The position numbers and the translations under genes are program-made. A stretch of DNA of 6,756 nt from Candidatus Melainabacteria bacterium (GTDB lineage Bacteria > Cyanobacteriota > Vampirovibrionia > 2-02-FULL-35-15), in assembly GCA_023250175.1 (NCBI GenBank), contig JAHFBD010000127.1, forward strand, positions 1-6,756, read 5' to 3'. Of this stretch, positions 5,745 to 6,756 are shown piece by piece. Within the stretch, counting starts at the first letter, position 1, and each line of letters opens with the position of its first letter. The notes beneath the pieces were generated by a model. The model did no database searches, was not told the DNA's origin, and saw nothing but the letters and a program-made list of their open reading frames with translations.

Positions 5745-6136
5745 TCCACTGTAGCTATTCTATGACATGAAAGATTCTGTACACAGCCAGGCGCATTATC
5801 TTCTGCACTTAAACAACACCCATTAGTACCACTTTCACAGGTAAAGCTTTTAGTAACCCCATCAGAAAAACTTACGGTTACAATATTACCCTCTGCATTA
5901 CAATCAGAAACGACAGGCTTATCATCTGCTATTGCACTGCCAGCAAGATCACTTACAACTTCTTCAAAAGCATGTTGAGGCATTGACCTTACTTTAAGCA
6001 CCACACGCTGGTGCTGACGTGCACTACCACCAAATAAAATACTGTCACGAATAGACATTAAATTTACACCTACTATATTCGCAAAATCTACAACATAAAA
6101 AAGTGCAAACGCTGATACAAATAATGCCTTTTGCAT
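5741..6136 (-). CDS. hypothetical exported or membrane-anchored protein with six cysteines
   Basis: I do not recognise the family. The 131-residue protein starts with a hydrophobic stretch (about 4-17, ALFVSAFALFYVV) that looks like a signal peptide or anchor, without an obvious cleavage motif. The C-terminal half contains all six cysteines (79, 100, 107, 108, 118, 124). They lie around a beta-like segment, GNIVTVSFSDGVTKSFTC, and a Cys-Cys pair. An even number of cysteines behind an export signal suggests disulfides outside the cytoplasm. The ATG at 6136 is chosen because AAAGGA lies 6 nt upstream; a second in-frame ATG at 6151 has no such site. The gene's TAA overlaps the binding-protein stop within TTAA. 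Another cysteine-rich gene lies upstream beyond the repeat array. Confidence 0.7.
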   Translation of the reverse strand: MQKALFVSAFALFYVVDFANIVGVNLMSIRDSILFGGSARQHQRVVLKVRSMPQHAFEEVVSDLAGSAIADDKPVVSDCNAEGNIVTVSFSDGVTKSFTCESGTNGCCLSAEDNAPGCVQNLSCHRIATVD

Positions 6137-6240
6137 ATCTTTTCCTTTCATATAAAACCACTACTAAGAGTTATCTTTAATATTCCACTTTAAGAAAAAA
6201 CTTACTCTAGTAAATAAATACTGCTTAATGCTTCTACATA

Positions 6241-6268
6241 TTTATAATACTGTTGCCTATATTCTCAA
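6241..6268 (-). promoter_or_regulatory. candidate promoter for the six-cysteine protein gene
   Basis: On the minus strand TTGAGA (6268-6263) and TATAAA (6246-6241) are spaced by 16 bp. They would start transcription near 6234 and give a leader of almost 100 nt. The site lies just past the last partial repeat unit, so the gene need not depend on read-through of the array. Confidence 0.4.
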
Positions 6269-6300
6269 CAAATAACTAAAGTTCAGTTTGTCTAAACTTA

Positions 6301-6338
6301 TATAATAAAAAGATTTGTCTGGTTTATCCAGCAAATCC
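6301..6338 (-). terminator. rho-independent terminator, distal copy
   Basis: On the minus strand a GGATTTG/CAAATCT stem (one G-U pair) continues into CTGG/CCAG with a five-base loop and one bulged A, followed by TTTTTATTATA. The A-to-G difference from the other copy costs only a G-C to G-U change and lengthens the U-tract. Confidence 0.65.
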
Positions 6339-6387
6339 GATCAGGTGAAAGGAATTGGTAGCAGGAAAGTTTAGCTTGTTTAACTTA

Positions 6388-6424
6388 ATAATAAAAGGAT
6401 TTGTCTGGTTTATCCAGCAAATCC
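6388..6424 (-). terminator. rho-independent terminator, proximal copy
   Basis: On the minus strand the hairpin (6424-6397) has a perfect 7-bp stem GGATTTG/CAAATCC, a single bulge and a 4-bp CTGG/CCAG extension with loop ATAAA, followed by TTTTATTATT. It would end transcripts of the cysteine-rich gene at the right edge, or of a small RNA made from the repeat unit. Confidence 0.68.
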
Positions 6425-6480
6425 GATCAGGTGAAAGGAATTGGTAGCGGGAAAGTTTAGCTTGTCTAAACTTATATAAT
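6391..6480 (-). ncRNA. candidate small RNA encoded by the repeat unit
   Basis: A promoter-like sequence just upstream would start RNA near 6480. The transcript of about 90 nt would contain a perfect 8-bp hairpin (AAGTTTAG/CTAAACTT, 6473-6453, loop ACAAG). A mostly unpaired stretch with CCCGCTACC and CCTTTCACC follows, then the terminator hairpin and U-tract. CCTTTC-type sequence can pair with purine-rich ribosome binding sites, as in several known sRNAs. The second unit (about 6301-6390) keeps the C-rich region and terminator but has a weakened first hairpin and no clear promoter. The alternative is that the unit is just a duplicated 3'-end element. Confidence 0.3.
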
Positions 6481-6486
6481 AGTAAC

Positions 6487-6516
6487 TTTATACCCCTTGA
6501 TTATCAGTAGTATCAA
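6487..6516 (-). promoter_or_regulatory. promoter-like sequence at the 3' end of the cysteine-rich gene
   Basis: On the minus strand TTGATA (6516-6511) and TATAAA (6492-6487) are spaced by 18 bp, 5/6 matches each. The -10 box overlaps the TAA stop of the gene it lies in, and the predicted start near 6480 is at the first base of the repeat array. Confidence 0.4.
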
Positions 6517-6756
6517 TATCGTTTTCTTCTATATTCTTTTCATCAGTCTTATCATTTACTGCATTTGATTCTATATCTGACACACATCCACATATTTGTA
6601 TTAAAGTTTTTTTTGCTTTTTGTCCCACACTCTCACCATTTGAATACATATCATTTATTTCTCTACATGTTGTTCCACTAGGACAAATTCCACCACAAAC
6701 ACAATCCGAATCATTATCCAAGAATCGAACTGCTGCATTTATAGGAAAAGCTAATT
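6488..6756 (-). CDS. 3' part of a cysteine-rich, acidic hypothetical protein (truncated by window edge)
   Basis: I do not recognise the family. The frame is open to the right edge, so at least 89 residues are visible and the start lies outside. A TTG at 6721 could be read as a start, but the frame continues upstream with LAFPINAAVRFL. That stretch looks like the end of a signal peptide or hydrophobic leader, so the longer reading is preferred. Next come C-V-C-G-G-I-C-P-S-G-T-T-C (four cysteines in 13 residues), a helical Lys/Ser-rich part, and I-C-G-C (two more). The tail of about 30 residues is strongly acidic and Asn/Asp/Glu/Thr-rich, probably disordered. Six visible cysteines and possible export pair it with the six-cysteine gene downstream, though the two sequences are not evidently homologous. 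A terminator lies in the following repeat. Confidence 0.65.
   Translation of the reverse strand, partial: LAFPINAAVRFLDNDSDCVCGGICPSGTTCREINDMYSNGESVGQKAKKTLIQICGCVSDIESNAVNDKTDEKNIEENDIDTTDNQGV

Larger units (their letters stand above)
6278..6481 (-). repeat. tandem repeat array, two full units of about 87 bp plus a partial one
   Basis: Blocks 6311-6379 and 6397-6465 are direct repeats of 69 bases with only two differences (6311 A against 6397 G, and 6363 A against 6449 G). The unit ends are looser: 6290-6307 and 6464-6481 are identical over 18 bases, while the middle copy (6378-6396) has lost two. The partial unit 6278-6307 matches 6452-6481 at 28 of 30 positions. Each unit read on the minus strand contains a short hairpin, a pyrimidine-rich stretch and a second hairpin followed by T residues. 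No protein is encoded. The array fills most of the roughly 350 bases between the two cysteine-rich genes. Confidence 0.92.

Noticed and set aside
6311..6465. Tandem riboswitch
   Set aside because: No known aptamer consensus is recognised. The array follows the upstream gene's 3' end and is separated from the next start by its own promoter-like sequence.
6278..6481. CRISPR array
   Set aside because: Units of about 87 bp repeat as wholes with no unique spacers.
6278..6481. Integron attC or Xer dif-like recombination sites
   Set aside because: No attC core (GTTRRRY/RYYYAAC) pairs and no dif-like 28-bp site could be matched. The hairpins with T-runs fit terminators better.

Overview
The window is AT-rich bacterial DNA of ordinary coding density, using the standard code (stops TAA and TAG are seen). 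It holds five recognisable housekeeping-type genes, four unrecognised small genes (one cut by the window edge) and the first codons of a gene cut by the left edge. The host is uncertain. The adjacent minus-strand order efp-accB is the order known in Cyanobacteria. Together with AT richness and the absence of photosynthesis genes, it would fit a non-photosynthetic cyanobacterial relative (Melainabacteria/Vampirovibrionia type). That is inference from synteny only.

Layout, left to right. A minus-strand operon runs efp, then accB (biotin carboxyl carrier protein), then a gene of which only six codons lie in the window (possibly accC). Divergent from efp is a two-domain cytidine deaminase gene (+). 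It meets, tail to tail, a two-gene minus-strand operon of unknown small proteins (68 and 95 residues). That pair has a good sigma70-type promoter with a dyad-symmetric operator-like site lying between -35 and -10; a second, inverted copy of the site lies 48 bp further on, towards comM. Divergent from the pair is comM/yifB (AAA+ Mg-chelatase-like helicase of natural transformation), followed after one base by a lipoprotein ABC sugar-binding protein. This again meets tail to tail a minus-strand gene for a small exported protein with six cysteines. The right end holds a tandem repeat array (two full units of about 87 bp plus a partial one) and the 3' part of another cysteine-rich minus-strand gene that runs off the window.

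Most worth a second look are two regions. The first is the repeat array. Read on the minus strand, each unit ends in a hairpin plus U-tract, and a promoter-like sequence sits just upstream of the first unit, so it may be a duplicated small RNA gene or a duplicated terminator element. The second is the small two-gene operon, with its operator-like dyads and a gapless 40-residue internal duplication in the 95-residue protein. Both convergent gene pairs overlap by exactly four bases at palindromic stop sequences (CTAG, TTAA), so neither has room for an intergenic terminator.
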